Source: Desulfobacteraceae bacterium (GTDB lineage Bacteria; Desulfobacterota; Desulfobacteria; Desulfobacterales; Desulfosarcinaceae). From it: a DNA stretch of 64,000 nucleotides. Under the pieces are notes generated by a model, which saw only the letters and a program-made list of their open reading frames with translations, did no database searches and had not been told where the DNA came from. The translations under genes and the position numbers were made by a program. Each line of letters begins with the position of its first letter. Positions within the stretch are counted from its first letter, which is position 1. Below are positions 19,141 to 28,516 of this stretch, piece by piece. The stretch is taken from the NCBI GenBank assembly GCA_013003715.1, contig JABDIN010000078.1:23053-87052 (forward strand), given 5' to 3'.

Positions 19141-19198
19141 CTGTTCAGTATAGACAGTGATTTGTCATCAGTTCATTTTGTTCCGGAGCCTTAATTAT

Positions 19199-20218
19199 AT
19201 GGACGAATTGTCCAAACGACTGCAGCGACCGCTGAAAATCGGACAAAAACAAATTCCCGGCCGTCTGGTGCTGGCACCGATGACCCAATTAGGTCACGTG
19301 GCTTACCGTGAGCTGGTTTCCGGTTTGGGAGGTCCGGGTCTGTACTTCAGCGAGATGTGCAACGCCAAAAAAGTGCCTTGCGAAAACCGATACGTGTCAC
19401 CTTATTTCAAGTGGCGTGATGAGGAACGGGAGCAGTTGGTCATTCAAATTTTCGGCGCCGACCCCCATACGATGGCGGCGGCTGCCCGACGCATAGAAGA
19501 CGAAGGGTTTTTTGGGATAGACCTTAATTTTGGATGTTCCGTATCCACCATTTGTCGCCAAAATAGTGGCGCCGCCATTCTTAAAAATCCTGATCTTGGG
19601 CGGGCTATTGTCGAGTCGGTGAGAAAGGAGGTGACGATTCCGCTGTTTGTAAAATACCGCACGGGATGGCAGGATGATCCTGCATATGCCGTGGAAATGG
19701 CCAGGCGATTTGAAGATGCAGGTGCCGACGCCCTGACCTTCCATCCCCGTGTCGCACCGGACCGGCGAACCCGGTTGCCGAAATGGTCCTATATAAATAA
19801 GGTCAAGGCCGCCGTGAGGATACCGGTTTTCGGCAATGGAAATGTTTTTGCCGCCCAGGATTGCCTGAAAATGCTGACCCAAACCGGCTGCGATGCTGTT
19901 TCCATAGGCCGGATCGCCATCGCCCGCCCCTGGGTATTCGCCAAATGGTGCCGCCGGGTCGAACCCGGTGACGACATATACCTTGAAACGGCTGCACAAA
20001 TGGCCGATCTGCTATCCCAGCACTATGAACCGAAAAAAGCGCTCCGGCGATATAAAAAATTTATCCTCTATTTTGCTGCGAATTTTCAATTCGGCCTTAC
20101 ACTGGTTAGCAGTATTTCCAACGTCCGCGGCCTAAGGGAGGCGGCTGATATCGTGTCTGAATTTCTGATGCGGCGTCCACAGGTCAACCGGCAGCCCAAT
20201 TTAAATCTGCTGATATGA
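19199..20218 (+). CDS. dus: tRNA-dihydrouridine synthase
   Basis: A 339-residue FMN enzyme reducing uridine to dihydrouridine in the tRNA D-loop with NADPH. The TIM-barrel signatures are present: APMTQLGHVAYRE near 23, DLNFGCSV with the catalytic-Cys region near 110, VKYRTGW near 145, TFHPR (His) near 180 and GNGNV near 210 with IGR near 240. Most Dus proteins read NxGCP after DLN; here it is DLNFGCSVSTICRQNSGAAIL, so Pro is replaced by Ser while Cys is kept. ATG 19199 is preceded by GGAG at ten bases and is preferred to the TTG/ATG at 19157. A FabH-like gene follows 111 bases later. Confidence 0.88.
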   Translation: MDELSKRLQRPLKIGQKQIPGRLVLAPMTQLGHVAYRELVSGLGGPGLYFSEMCNAKKVPCENRYVSPYFKWRDEEREQLVIQIFGADPHTMAAAARRIEDEGFFGIDLNFGCSVSTICRQNSGAAILKNPDLGRAIVESVRKEVTIPLFVKYRTGWQDDPAYAVEMARRFEDAGADALTFHPRVAPDRRTRLPKWSYINKVKAAVRIPVFGNGNVFAAQDCLKMLTQTGCDAVSIGRIAIARPWVFAKWCRRVEPGDDIYLETAAQMADLLSQHYEPKKALRRYKKFILYFAANFQFGLTLVSSISNVRGLREAADIVSEFLMRRPQVNRQPNLNLLI

Positions 20219-20329
20219 TAACCGAGGTATTTTTGCATTGCACGGCGATGGGTGGCCTGGTAGCTTTTTATCTTTAATGGACACCGCAAGAGCCGAAACA
20301 AAACGGAATATGGCAACGGAAGCGTGCAG

Positions 20330-21319
20330 ATGAATCACATTAGAATAGCCGGTACCGGATCCTATTTGCCGCCAAAACGATTGACCAATCAGGATTTAGC
20401 AGATATGGGGCTCGATGTATCTGACGAATGGATTGTTCAACGCACCGGTATCCATGAGAGGCGTATTGCCGGGAATGGTGTCACCACATCCGATCTGGCT
20501 GTACGCGCATCTCAAGCCGCTCTGGCCGCGGCCGGCATCAAGGCTTCGGCGGTGGATCTTATCATTGTGGCGACGATAACGCCGGACACGAGCTGCCCGT
20601 CTGCGGCAAATTGGCTGCAGGCCAAACTGGATGCACCCCAGGCAATATCCTTCGATATTGCCGCCGCATGTTCCGGTTTTATCTTCGGACTCAATGTGGC
20701 ACAGCAGTATATCCGTTCAGGCACCTGCCGCTGCACGCTGGTGGTCGCCGCCGAGGTGATGTCCCGGACGCTTGACTGGTCTGATCGATCCACTTGCATA
20801 CTATGGGGAGATGGAGCCGGCGCCGCAGTGCTGGTCAACGGAGAAGAAGGTCCGAAGCTCTTGTCCACGCACGTTCACACGGATGGGGCCAATGGACGAA
20901 ATTTATTGCTTCCCGGGGGCGGTTCCAGCACTACGCCCATATCACACGAAAGTGTGGACCGGAGAGTTCACACACTGAACATGATTCAAGCCAACCGCAG
21001 TTTTAAAATCGCGGTGAAACATTTTATGGCGGCCATAAAGGAAGGCGTCCACCACAACCAGCTTCACATCGATGATATCGACTGGTTCATTCCGCATCAG
21101 GCAAATACCAGGATGTTCCATTCCATCGCAGAACAGATGAAAATTCCATTTGAAAAATTCTACTTAACACTGCATAAGTACGGCAACATCTCTTCAGCTT
21201 CCTGCGCCATTGCCCTGGATGAAGCAGCAAAAAACTCCAAATTCAAGACAGATGATTTGATCTGTCTACCTGTTTTCGGTGGCGGTCTCACGTGGGGCAG
21301 CACGATGGTTCACTGGTAA
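20330..21319 (+). CDS. 3-oxoacyl-ACP synthase III (FabH-like)
   Basis: A thiolase-fold condensing enzyme of 329 residues with the full Cys-His-Asn triad: Cys in AAACSGF (about 114), His in PHQAN (about 256) and Asn in YGNISSAS (about 286). The FabH entry motif RTGIHERR near 38-45 is also present. FabH starts fatty-acid synthesis from acyl-CoA and malonyl-ACP. No other fatty-acid genes adjoin, so this could be a FabH paralogue for a special acyl chain. ATG 20330 has GGAAG seven bases before it; an in-frame GTG at 20324 is the alternative. Confidence 0.88.
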   Translation: MNHIRIAGTGSYLPPKRLTNQDLADMGLDVSDEWIVQRTGIHERRIAGNGVTTSDLAVRASQAALAAAGIKASAVDLIIVATITPDTSCPSAANWLQAKLDAPQAISFDIAAACSGFIFGLNVAQQYIRSGTCRCTLVVAAEVMSRTLDWSDRSTCILWGDGAGAAVLVNGEEGPKLLSTHVHTDGANGRNLLLPGGGSSTTPISHESVDRRVHTLNMIQANRSFKIAVKHFMAAIKEGVHHNQLHIDDIDWFIPHQANTRMFHSIAEQMKIPFEKFYLTLHKYGNISSASCAIALDEAAKNSKFKTDDLICLPVFGGGLTWGSTMVHW

Positions 21320-21439
21320 TCGATCAGCGGAAATCCACAAGGTGAAATCCAATCCACCGGATGCAGCGTTTCATTTTCGGGCATATATTGTTCTAAAGCG
21401 GAAAACAGCAGAAATAATCGAAATTCGCCATAAAATCTA

Positions 21440-24400
21440 TTGACCCGGTACCGGGCTTCGGATATCAATGATCTCTTTTTTAAAAGGCAGGCGAGAACCG
21501 CTATTCATCGGCATTTCAAAGAGGGAAAGCCAGTGGCGTTAGACATCGACCTATTTTCAGACGATTTTGACCCCAGATTCAAAATCTTCCACGAATTGAT
21601 GGCCAAAAAAGTGAGGGAGATTTTACTGGTGTCCACCCCTTATGACGCCTGGGTCATGGAAGAGGATTGCCGCCTCTCCGAACGTATCATCAATGAATAC
21701 CGAGGGCTCAACCTAAGCCATCCCCCGCGGCTCACATGGGTGCCCACCGCAGAGGAAGCCCTCGCCTCCCTGGAAAAAAAGAAATTCGACATGGTCATCA
21801 CCATGCCAAAGCTCGCCGACATGGATGCCTTTGTTCTCGGCCGCGAAATCAAACGGACAGAACCTGACTTGCCGGTTATACTACTCTCCCACGGCCTGGT
21901 GCCTGCCATGGATAAATGTGTCGGATATACCTGCCCCCCCGGCATCGATAATATCTTCGTTTGGTCCGGCAATACGGACATTCTGGTGGCGCTGGTCAAA
22001 AGCACCGAAGACTTGATGAATGTGGGCCAAGATACCTTGGCCGCGGGTATTCGCGTCATTTTATACCTTGAGGATTCACCGTATTATGTCTCCTCCATTC
22101 TACCCATTCTCTACAAAGAACTGGTGAGTCAGACACAGGCGGTAATCGAAGAAGGTTTGAATGAGGAACATCGTCTGTTGACCATGAGGGCCCGGCCGAA
22201 AATACTGGTTGCACGAAGCTATGAAGAGGCCATGGCGCTGTTCGAACGTTTCGGACCGTACCTCTTGGGCGTAATATCCGACATCCGCATTTCAAGGGAA
22301 GGTCAACTCGACGACAGGTCCGGCATCGATTTTCTTTCGCATGTGAAGAAGGAGCGCTTCGATATCCCCCTGCTTATGACCAGTGCCGAGAAAGACCACG
22401 GTGAACTAGCCAGAAAAATTCCGGCGATTTTTGCCGGTAAAAACTCTCACACTTTGCATCAGCAGGTGCGTTCGTTTTTAGGGGATCATCTGGGTTTCGG
22501 CGAGTTTATATTTCGAAAACCAGATGGCCGCGAGATTGCCAGAGCTTCGAACCTGAGATTCCTGGAAAAACATCTAAGAATCATTGATGATGATTGTCTT
22601 GTCAGCCATTGCAACCGAAACGACTTTTCGCGGTGGCTGTTTGCCCGGACCGAAATCATGCTGGCCGAAAAAGTCCGGACCATCTCCGGTGATGACTTCA
22701 AAACGATCCGAAGCCATCGCGATTATCTCATATCCACCATCGAAACCCGTCGGAAACGCCGACAAAAAGGCGTGGTCACCAATTTCAATGCGGCGGAGTT
22801 TGATGAAGACACTGAATTTTTCAAGATCGGTCAGGGATCACTGGGCGGCAAAGCCCGCGGCATTGCTTTTGTCTCTTCACTGCTGAGGGCAAAACCGGAT
22901 TTGCAGAAAATCTTTGACACGGTGAATCTGAAAGTACCTCAAACCCTGGTGGTCACCACCGAGGGATTTGAATCCTTCATCGAAACCAATGATTTGCGTG
23001 GATTGAGCAAATCCGATCTTACGGACGAACAGATAGCCGATGCTTTTGCAAAGGCAATATTCCCGAAATGGATTGAATCCGATCTCCGGTGCTATCTGGA
23101 GAACATACGCTACCCGCTGGCCATCAGATCATCAAGTCTGTTGGAGGACGCCCAGTTCAGGGCATATGCCGGATTATACCGCACATATATGATTTCCAAC
23201 GATCACCCCGAACTCGACCAACGGCTCGCCCATCTGATCCGTGCTATAAAACTGGTATACGCGTCCACTTATTTTAAAGGACCCCGCGCTTTTTCCAAGC
23301 GGGTCGGGCAACGCACCGAAGAAGAGCAGATGGCCGTAATCATTCAGCAAATGGTTGGTGAACAATATGGTGATTCGTTTTACCCTGCCATCTCGGGCGT
23401 CGCCCAATCCCATAACTACTACCCTTTTTCCCAGATGAAGCCGGAAGATGGCATCTCCACAGTGGCCATGGGATTAGGCAAAACCGTGGTGGAAGGAGAG
23501 AAGACACTCCGTTTTTCACCGAAATATCCCCAGGTGCTGCCACAACGCTCCACCGTAGAGGATATCCTTGATAATTCGCAGCGATTCTTCTACTCACTGA
23601 AAATGGAAAACACTTGTCATCCGCTCACCATAAATGATAGTGCGCACCTGAACCGCCGGGAGATATCCGATGCAGAGGATGAAACGCCCATGAAGATTTT
23701 GGCCAGCACCTTCGTTCCCGAAGAAAACCGTATTCGCGATACGGTACAGATTCCGGGATACCGGGTGCTGACATTTTCACATATACTGAAGTACAAACAT
23801 TTTCCCCTGGCGGAAATACTATCCGAAGCGTTGACGCTTGGGCAGGATGGCATGGGTTGTCCCGTGGAACTCGAATTTTCGGTGAATCTTTGTCAGACCG
23901 AACAAAATCTTGACTGCAAACCTGAATTCGCTTTTCTGCAGCTACGGCCCATGACCGCACGAGCCGAGTTATTGAAAATCGATATTTCACCGGAAGAAAT
24001 ATCAGCCGCGTTTTGCTATTCCACACATGCGCTGGGCAATACCGAAAATCAGGAGATGTCGGATATTTTGCTGGTGAACCCCGAGAAATTCGATCCGGCA
24101 ATGACAATGGAGATCGCCAGAGAGATCGGCAATCTAAATGCCGAACTTGTGCAGCAGAACCGAAAATATATTCTGGTAGGACCCGGGAGATGGGGCTCGG
24201 CAGACCGCTGGCTTGGGATACCTGTGACATGGGAAGATATCTCCGGTGTCGGTGCCATGGTTGAAACCGCATCCGAAAAAATTAAAGCGGATCCATCCCA
24301 GGGTTCACATTTTTTTCACAACATAACGACCCTGGGCATCAATTATATCACCGTGAAACCACATGGGGATGATTTTTTTAATGTTGACTGGGTTTTAGGT

Positions 24401-24505
24401 CAATCGAATGTGGCATCCGGAAACTATATAGATCATATATCAATGAGAACCCCCATCATACTTAAAGTTGATGGCAGCAAATCCTGCGGCATACTTTATT
24501 CATAG
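21440..24505 (+). CDS. Receiver-like domains fused to a PEP/pyruvate-binding (PPDK_N) domain
   Basis: A 1021-residue cytoplasmic protein. Residues about 50-190 resemble a receiver domain but have Thr where the phosphoacceptor Asp should be (VITMPK). Residues about 205-360 form a second receiver with an acidic pair (LYLEDS), ISDIR and LLMTSAEK. From about 465 there is a PPDK_N/PEP-synthase ATP-grasp domain: GSLGGKARGIAF, then RSSSLLEDAQFRAYAGLY near 555-570, and an MQLRPMTARAE-like end. The phospho-histidine swivel and PEP barrel domains of true PEP synthase are absent. It may phosphorylate or sense rather than make PEP. The only start in reach of the upstream stop is TTG 21440, with no ribosome site. 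gdhA follows after 40 bases. Confidence 0.78.
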   Translation: MTRYRASDINDLFFKRQARTAIHRHFKEGKPVALDIDLFSDDFDPRFKIFHELMAKKVREILLVSTPYDAWVMEEDCRLSERIINEYRGLNLSHPPRLTWVPTAEEALASLEKKKFDMVITMPKLADMDAFVLGREIKRTEPDLPVILLSHGLVPAMDKCVGYTCPPGIDNIFVWSGNTDILVALVKSTEDLMNVGQDTLAAGIRVILYLEDSPYYVSSILPILYKELVSQTQAVIEEGLNEEHRLLTMRARPKILVARSYEEAMALFERFGPYLLGVISDIRISREGQLDDRSGIDFLSHVKKERFDIPLLMTSAEKDHGELARKIPAIFAGKNSHTLHQQVRSFLGDHLGFGEFIFRKPDGREIARASNLRFLEKHLRIIDDDCLVSHCNRNDFSRWLFARTEIMLAEKVRTISGDDFKTIRSHRDYLISTIETRRKRRQKGVVTNFNAAEFDEDTEFFKIGQGSLGGKARGIAFVSSLLRAKPDLQKIFDTVNLKVPQTLVVTTEGFESFIETNDLRGLSKSDLTDEQIADAFAKAIFPKWIESDLRCYLENIRYPLAIRSSSLLEDAQFRAYAGLYRTYMISNDHPELDQRLAHLIRAIKLVYASTYFKGPRAFSKRVGQRTEEEQMAVIIQQMVGEQYGDSFYPAISGVAQSHNYYPFSQMKPEDGISTVAMGLGKTVVEGEKTLRFSPKYPQVLPQRSTVEDILDNSQRFFYSLKMENTCHPLTINDSAHLNRREISDAEDETPMKILASTFVPEENRIRDTVQIPGYRVLTFSHILKYKHFPLAEILSEALTLGQDGMGCPVELEFSVNLCQTEQNLDCKPEFAFLQLRPMTARAELLKIDISPEEISAAFCYSTHALGNTENQEMSDILLVNPEKFDPAMTMEIAREIGNLNAELVQQNRKYILVGPGRWGSADRWLGIPVTWEDISGVGAMVETASEKIKADPSQGSHFFHNITTLGINYITVKPHGDDFFNVDWVLGQSNVASGNYIDHISMRTPIILKVDGSKSCGILYS

Positions 24506-24545
24506 TATTATCGCAGAAAGATTTTTAACTAAGGAGGATATTGAC

Positions 24546-25895
24546 ATGTCGGACATACTTCAATTGGTAAAGGATAAAGATCCCGCGCAACCTGAATTTT
24601 TTCAGGCGGTGACTGAGGTGGTGGAAAGCATCAAACCGGTCATGGATCAGAATCCCGAGTATCGCAGTGCCAAAATTCTGGAACGCCTGGTGGAACCGGA
24701 ACGCGTAATCCTGTTTCGTGTGCCGTGGGTTGACGATCAGGGCGAAGTCCAGGTAAACAGGGGTTTCCGGATTGAAATGAACAGCGCCATCGGTCCGTAT
24801 AAAGGCGGGCTGCGCTTTCATCCCTCAGTCAACCTGGGTATTTTAAAGTTCCTGGCCTTTGAACAAGTATTCAAGAATGCGCTGACCACACTGCCCATGG
24901 GGGGGGGCAAGGGTGGATCTGACTTTGATCCCAAAGGCAAATCCGATCTTGAAGTCATGCGGTTTTGCCAGAGCTTCATGAGTGAGCTGTTTCGGCACAT
25001 CGGCCCCAATACGGATGTCCCGGCCGGAGATATCGGTGTTGGCGCCCGCGAAGTCGGCTTCTTATTCGGTATGTATAAAAAACTGCGTAATGAATTTACA
25101 GGTGTTCTCACCGGGAAAAGTCTGAACTGGGGTGGAAGTCTGATCAGGCCCGAGGCTACCGGATACGGCTCTGTCTATTTTGCCGCTGAAATGCTGAACA
25201 CTCAAGGAAAAACGCTTGAGGGAAAAAATTGCCTGGTTTCCGGCTCGGGTAATGTTGCACAATATACCATTGAAAAAATCCTGGACCTGGGCGGCAAACC
25301 CATCACCGCCTCTGACTCAGCAGGATATATTTATGATGAAGCCGGCATGGATCGAGAGAAACTTGATTTCATCAAAACATTGAAGAATGTCCGGCGCGGC
25401 AGAATTAAAGAATATGCAGAGAAATATCCATCTGCCGTATACACGGCTATGGACGCCAAACTCGATTATAACCCGCTTTGGAATCACAACGCCGATTGTG
25501 CATTCCCCAGTGCGACTCAGAATGAGATTAACGCCAGAGATGCCCAAAACCTGGTCGACAAGGGTGTTTTTCTGGTGTCCGAAGGTGCCAATATGCCCAC
25601 TGTTCCCGAAGGGGTGAATATCTTCCTGGACAGAAAAATACTGTACGGACCGGGAAAAGCCGCGAATGCCGGAGGTGTTTCCGTATCCGGCCTGGAAATG
25701 ACTCAGAACAGCATGAGATTGTCGTGGACCCGGGAAGAAGTCGACAATCGGCTCAAAATGATCATGAAAAGCATCCATCAAACCTGTATTGATGCCGCGG
25801 CACAGTATAATGACGCAGGCAACTATGTCACTGGCGCCAACATCGCCGGTTTTGTAAAAGTCGTGGACGCCATGCTTGATCAGGGTGTTGTGTAG
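24546..25895 (+). CDS. gdhA: NADP-type glutamate dehydrogenase
   Basis: A 449-residue hexameric GDH that makes glutamate from 2-oxoglutarate and ammonia. The substrate segment GPYKGGLRFHPSV (near 80) and the catalytic-lysine motif MGGGKGG (near 116) are followed by PAGDIGVG, and the NADP-binding Rossmann half begins near 235 (VSGSGNVAQ). The length and the Ser in GSGNVA fit the NADP-preferring S50-I group. AAGGAGG lies eight bases before ATG 24546, so this start is secure. It follows the PPDK_N-domain gene closely and is closed by a strong terminator. Confidence 0.96.
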   Translation: MSDILQLVKDKDPAQPEFFQAVTEVVESIKPVMDQNPEYRSAKILERLVEPERVILFRVPWVDDQGEVQVNRGFRIEMNSAIGPYKGGLRFHPSVNLGILKFLAFEQVFKNALTTLPMGGGKGGSDFDPKGKSDLEVMRFCQSFMSELFRHIGPNTDVPAGDIGVGAREVGFLFGMYKKLRNEFTGVLTGKSLNWGGSLIRPEATGYGSVYFAAEMLNTQGKTLEGKNCLVSGSGNVAQYTIEKILDLGGKPITASDSAGYIYDEAGMDREKLDFIKTLKNVRRGRIKEYAEKYPSAVYTAMDAKLDYNPLWNHNADCAFPSATQNEINARDAQNLVDKGVFLVSEGANMPTVPEGVNIFLDRKILYGPGKAANAGGVSVSGLEMTQNSMRLSWTREEVDNRLKMIMKSIHQTCIDAAAQYNDAGNYVTGANIAGFVKVVDAMLDQGVV

Positions 25896-25974
25896 CCTGA
25901 ACCATTCCTCCGGTGTCGCAAAGGGATCGGAGTGAATCTCATTGTCAAAAATCAAAAACAATTGTATCACATAT

Positions 25975-26013
25975 AAAAAGGCATCCTATTTAAAGTGAAT
26001 AGGATGCCTTTTT
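25975..26013 (+). terminator. Rho-independent terminator after gdhA
   Basis: A perfect 16-pair stem (25975-25990 with 25998-26013), containing GGCATCCTATT and its complement, closes a 7-base loop and runs directly into TTTTT. It lies 80 bases past the gdhA stop. The A-run before the stem means it may also work on the other strand for the H1-like gene. The rest of 25896-26235 holds no gene. Confidence 0.95.
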
Positions 26014-26235
26014 ATCAGTAGACTCAGAACCCGCTCTACTTCAATCGGAACGTCGAGCAACAAAGAAACAACAATCGAACCGCATTAATTTTATCCTCCC
26101 CAAAACTCATAAACAAGTAATTCGGATAACAAATCCCTGGCCGGTGAACCTGAGTTGATATTCGACACAGAACCGGCAATTGTGATAGTCGTAAGGAATT
26201 TATGTGCCAATACCGTTTCGGAAAGTACTTGATTA

Positions 26236-26703
26236 CTAAACCGCTACATAAAGCCCGCGGCCGCTGCGCTTAATAACGCCTTTCTTGAAGGCACGGTGAA
26301 CAATATTACTGATTTTCTTATCATCGAAGCCGGTTTTCTTCTTCAGTGTAGCAACGTCGATGCCCTTTTTATGGCGTTTGATAATCTGAATGGCTTGATC
26401 GGTGGATGAAGAAGTACGAGATTTTTTGGAAGCCGGTTTCGCGGCAGCCTTTTTTGCAACCTTCTTCGCCGCCGGTTTCTTGGCTACCTTCTTTACTGCT
26501 TTCTTCGCCGATTTCTTTGCCACCTTCCTTGTCACCTTCTTTGCCACCTTCTTTGCCGCCGGTTTTGCTTTTGCCTTGGCTTTTGTTTTGGTAGCGGCGG
26601 CCGGTTTTTTCTTGCCTAAAGCCTTGATCAAAGCATCCGTACGCTTGGAGAGCGCCTTTAGCTCCTTTGTAATTGCCTGTAACTCTTTTGCGTAGTCTTT
26701 CAT
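26236..26703 (-). CDS. Histone H1-like DNA-binding protein
   Basis: A 155-residue, extremely basic protein in three parts: an N-terminal helix with heptad-like Leu (about 1-30), a Lys/Ala/Pro-rich tail of KKVAKK and PAAKK repeats (about 31-98), and a C-terminal winged-helix-like domain (about 103-155, IQIIKRHKKGIDVATLKKKTGF). The middle resembles eukaryotic H1 tails and the bacterial AlgP/Hc1 type, so it probably coats or compacts DNA. The C-terminal domain would add sequence or structure preference. GGGAGG precedes the start and a near-consensus promoter lies upstream, so strong expression is expected. The repeats make indel variation likely between strains. Confidence 0.82.
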   Translation of the reverse strand: MKDYAKELQAITKELKALSKRTDALIKALGKKKPAAATKTKAKAKAKPAAKKVAKKVTRKVAKKSAKKAVKKVAKKPAAKKVAKKAAAKPASKKSRTSSSTDQAIQIIKRHKKGIDVATLKKKTGFDDKKISNIVHRAFKKGVIKRSGRGLYVAV

Positions 26704-26808
26704 AACCGAATTCCTCCCTTGTTAGTTGTTTCCATTCTTTTCTCCCGAAGAATGGAGCGCTTTGCCTTTGCAGACGACGGTTTTGATCACGTCTCGGCAA
26801 TGCTTCTT

Positions 26809-26837
26809 AATATAAAGAATGAATTTTCATATGTCAA
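26809..26837 (-). promoter_or_regulatory. Strong sigma-70-type promoter of the H1-like gene
   Basis: Minus-strand TTGACA (26832-26837) and TATATT (26809-26814) are separated by exactly 17 bases, about 105 bases before the gene. Both boxes are near perfect. Confidence 0.8.
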
Positions 26838-27372
26838 GCTATTTTGAGGGGTTAGCGAGTGAGTTCTCATGATATTTTCAGTCTTTTTATGATGAATCCT
26901 AAGTTCCCCGGAAGGGAGGTAAAACGTTTAAATGCCTACTGAATAAGGGTTTACAAACATTTACCACCAGATCATGCAGCGAAGAGTAGAGAAAAAAAAC
27001 CATGGAAAGGCTCCCAAATTCAATCATTCTTTTGCTCAAAACCACTACGAAATATTTCCGGCATTAAAAGGGTCGACAGAGATTATCAGGCTGTGCTTTC
27101 CCAATGCTATCGAATACCTTCAAATCCCCTGAACAGCCGTATCGAGGGGCTCCGGGAAAATCAAGTAAACCGATTATACTGATTGGCCTTTTGGTGGGCA
27201 GCTCCCATGAAGACGCATGGAGCAATCCAATTTATTCGAACGGAATGAATAAGGGTAGTATAAATGTGCCTGTTGGTTATTTGAATAACATAGGGTTTAT
27301 TGGGTGCGCTGTCTTGTGGTTGCGATCCGCGGTGTCATCCGGATCTGCCACTGATAGTCCGCATAACGGAAA
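26838..27372. other. Gap without a recognisable gene
   Basis: Between the H1-like promoter and the holin-like gene I see no gene, RNA or repeat. A rightward frame at 27104-27799 overlaps the holin-like gene on the other strand and has no family features. Confidence 0.5.
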
Positions 27373-27756
27373 TCATTTGCGCTTATGCTTAAACTGGATA
27401 TACTCCCACCGGCCACGGTCACCGATCAATGAGTTAATGAGCCAGCTGACAATGCTGATAAACAGGGCGCCAAAGACCGATGTCCAGAACCCTTGGACCT
27501 CAAAACCTGATATGAGACCTGAAACCATTTTAAGAATAGCTGCATTGACAAGGAATGTGAACAATCCGAGTGTCAGAAGATTAATTGGAAGTGTCAGTAT
27601 GATAGCAATAGGTCTGAAAAAAGCATTCAGAATCCCCAGAATGGCGGCGGCCAAAAGAGCGGACATAAAGCTATTGATTCGGATTCCATCGAACATGTAT
27701 GCAGTTAAGAATACGGCTGCAGTCAGCACGGACCATCTAAAAAAAATACCTCGCAT
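27373..27756 (-). CDS. Holin-like membrane protein (phage holin superfamily IV type)
   Basis: A 127-residue protein with four membrane helices (about 8-22, 33-58, 60-82 and 90-113) and a short basic tail. The pattern FFRPIAIILTLPINLLTLGLF is characteristic of the four-helix holin-family membrane proteins found outside phages in many bacteria. No endolysin or phage gene adjoins, so a lytic role is not supported; it is better treated as a membrane protein of unknown function. Confidence 0.85.
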   Translation of the reverse strand: MRGIFFRWSVLTAAVFLTAYMFDGIRINSFMSALLAAAILGILNAFFRPIAIILTLPINLLTLGLFTFLVNAAILKMVSGLISGFEVQGFWTSVFGALFISIVSWLINSLIGDRGRWEYIQFKHKRK

Positions 27757-27977
27757 ATGTTGTAACCCCGAAAAAACAGTGTGTTTCAGAAACCGGTGAG
27801 CGGATCAGGGATCGCGTAAAACTAAATTGACAAATTCTCGTGGGTCAGGCACCCAGTCCGCAAGGCGCGAAAATAAAGGAATAGTTTACCTATATCGTAT
27901 TTTCGTAACACCGCTGAATGGGATGATTGGCCCTCGAAAATGTTAAGTTATTTATTCGCGAGCCCAAAGGGACGGGA

Positions 27978-28346
27978 TTATGGTTGAAGCAAAACCTTGA
28001 CTGCCTTCAACAATGCCTTACGATCCACCGGTTTTGTAAAGGTATAGGCGGCACCGAGCATTTCAGCGAATTTCAGATAATTGGTCGGTCCGACTCTCCC
28101 ACCGCCCGAGATGGCGATTATTTTAACAGCAGGAAAGTCTTTCTTGAGGTCCATTATCGTCTCAATGCCTTCCTTTTCAGGCATTATCAGATCCGTAATG
28201 ACCAGATCACATGAGATCTTACGAAATCGCTCAACGCCTTCGACACCGTTCACAGCGGTTTCGACTTCATACCCTGCCCTTTCCATTGTCTCTTTCAGCA
28301 TGTTCCGAACAAAATCATTGTCATCGATGATCAGTATACGCGCCAT
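27978..28346 (-). CDS. Single-domain response regulator
   Basis: A 122-residue receiver with the acidic pair in LIIDDND (8-11), the phosphoacceptor Asp in LVITDLIMP near 54, the Thr/Ser switch in IIAISGGG near 82 and Lys in FTKPVD near 104. No output domain follows. Such stand-alone CheY-like proteins relay phosphate or bind a partner. The frame runs 22 codons further, but ATG 28346 has GGAG at nine bases. No kinase adjoins it. Confidence 0.9.
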   Translation of the reverse strand: MARILIIDDNDFVRNMLKETMERAGYEVETAVNGVEGVERFRKISCDLVITDLIMPEKEGIETIMDLKKDFPAVKIIAISGGGRVGPTNYLKFAEMLGAAYTFTKPVDRKALLKAVKVLLQP

Positions 28347-28516
28347 AACCCACTTCTCCGATTTTTTTAATCTATTTGTTACCTGGAGCGGTGAAAAGAC
28401 AACATGACACAAAATGACCCGGACCCGGGTGTCCTCTTTCGGTTCACCTCACTATTATGGTGATATCGGCATGTTGCATACTAAAGTTGAATATTAATTT
28501 TATCCCGCAGCTTCAC

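Noticed and set aside
27373..27756. Prophage based on the holin-like gene
   Set aside because: No endolysin, capsid, integrase or other phage gene lies nearby; this holin superfamily is widespread outside phages.
27104..27799. Rightward frame of 231 codons
   Set aside because: Its second half is antisense to the four-helix holin-like gene and the first half has no protein character.
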